From Marine Group III euryarchaeote CG-Epi1 (GTDB lineage Archaea > Thermoplasmatota > Poseidoniia > MGIII > CG-Epi1), in the NCBI GenBank assembly GCA_001875345.1, contig MIZA01000006.1, positions 1 through 34,349 on the forward strand: a DNA stretch of 34,349 bases, given 5' to 3'. Positions 33,359 to 34,349 of this stretch are shown piece after piece (position 1 is the first letter of the stretch; each line of letters opens with the position of its first letter). The position numbers and the translations under genes are program-made. The notes beneath the pieces were generated by a model. It made no database searches. It saw only the letters and a program-made list of their open reading frames with translations, and had not been told where the DNA came from.

Positions 33359-33637
33359 TTACTCCGTTAACTCGAACTTTTTAGCTCTAAAGTTTTTCTT
33401 GTGGTGTGCTTTACCTGTCTCAGTACATCTGTACCTAACATAAACTCTTTTTGTAGGCTTTTCACGGCCTTCTGGTTTAGGTCTAGGAAAACCACCGTAG
33501 CCAGACGTTACACTTCTAAACTTTCTCTGCCCTCTAGCTAACTCAGAAGCTCGCTTCTTTTTAACTACTTCAATTTCATGAAGTGTATGCTTTTTTGCAT
33601 AAGGGCTGTACATCTTAACTTTTCGTGGTATTTTCAT
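33359..33637 (-). CDS. rpl44e: Ribosomal protein eL42 (L44e), with most zinc-ligand cysteines lost
   Basis: 'MKIPRKVKMYSPYAKKHTLHEIEVVKKKRASELARGQRKFRSVTSGYGGFPRPKPEGREKPTKRVYVRYRCTETGKAHHKKNFRAKKFELTE'. Confidence 0.96.
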   Translation of the reverse strand: MKIPRKVKMYSPYAKKHTLHEIEVVKKKRASELARGQRKFRSVTSGYGGFPRPKPEGREKPTKRVYVRYRCTETGKAHHKKNFRAKKFELTE

Positions 33638-33698
33638 GATACCTGAGTCCTCAGGAAACGCTCCGAGCCAAAGGGTTTAATAAAGCTAATCCGAGAAA

Positions 33699-34349
33699 TC
33701 AATTTAACGCTTTAATTTCTTTGTGCTTGAAACCAAAAAGAGCTTGAATTAACGCTAAGGGTAGTTTAAACCAAAAATTAGTTGTGGCTTTCCCTTTATA
33801 CTCTCCTCTTGTTAAATCAGCTAACATTCCAAAAAGAGCTGGTGTTCTACCTAAAGCGAAACCTACTTTCATAAAAAATGGCTTGTAAATTTTATGTTTA
33901 GTGTTTGCAGCACGATACATATCTCTACTGTAATGCGAACGCCAATACTGTTCAAATAAAGTCGGATCTCCTTTAGAAATTGCTTTAGCTGCAAGTCTTC
34001 CACCTAACGCACAATGATTGAGACCTTCTCCATGAATGGGATTTACATGACCTGCCGCATCACCACAAAGTACCCAATTTTTGCCAGAAACGGGCTCATC
34101 GAACAGCTTCGGATCATTGTAGGAAGGAATTACTGAACCAAACTTCTTACAGTCGACAATCTCTCCAGTATCCTTCAACTTCCATTTACCATTGCGGACA
34201 AACTCACCGGGCCATCTTTCTGCAAGAAGTTTATCCAAAGCTTCACGCATACCTGGAGTTCCTGAGTTGTAACAATAACCAATATTGTAATGATCACTCT
34301 TAGGGAATACCCAAAGATATCCTTCTTCTCCAGGTAGAGCTCCTACAAT
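33699..34349 (-). CDS. Geranylgeranyl reductase family protein, 5'-truncated by the window edge
   Basis: Frame stays open from 34250 to 34349 (IVGALPGEEGYLWVFPKSDHYNIGYCYNSGTPG); 'WVLCGDAAGHVNPIHGEGLNHCALGGRLAAKAI' is typical of the GGR family. Confidence 0.92.
   Translation of the reverse strand: MVGALPGEEGYLWVFPKSDHYNIGYCYNSGTPGMREALDKLLAERWPGEFVRNGKWKLKDTGEIVDCKKFGSVIPSYNDPKLFDEPVSGKNWVLCGDAAGHVNPIHGEGLNHCALGGRLAAKAISKGDPTLFEQYWRSHYSRDMYRAANTKHKIYKPFFMKVGFALGRTPALFGMLADLTRGEYKGKATTNFWFKLPLALIQALFGFKHKEIKALN

Overview
The window is about 34 kb, AT-rich and densely coding, and almost certainly archaeal. Supporting markers are aEF-2 with a diphthamide-type HRGPAQ motif, EF-1alpha, aEF1B, TFS, aIF2alpha, Nop10, eS27, eL42, GGGP synthase, a geranylgeranyl reductase and DUF2070. 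The gene content is compatible with a marine Thermoplasmatota relative (MGII/MGIII-like); that placement is inference. There are three minus-strand tRNAs (Arg-TCG, Thr-TGT, Ser-TGA), all with an encoded CCA. I found no rRNA, CRISPR array or recognisable transposon. Four small features are missing from the supplied ORF track and were recovered by hand translation: Nop10, an eS27 homologue, a 39-aa Cys-rich microprotein coupled to ubiX, and the tRNAs. The observations I rank highest are: (1) the adjacent eS27 and eL42 genes have both lost their zinc-binding cysteines, while Nop10 and TFS nearby keep theirs; (2) a compact modified-mevalonate locus (divergent ubiX / mvk-ubiD-fused aconitase X) whose divergent promoter contains a perfect TTAACTG-ACGA-CAGTTAA palindrome; (3) the 39-aa Cys-rich microprotein coupled to ubiX; (4) a trio of tandem AIM24-like genes plus an MFS transporter splitting the translation-factor cluster; (5) a membrane module of two small paralogous proteins followed by a 642-aa anchored protein; (6) a threonyl-tRNA synthetase with bacterial-type architecture.
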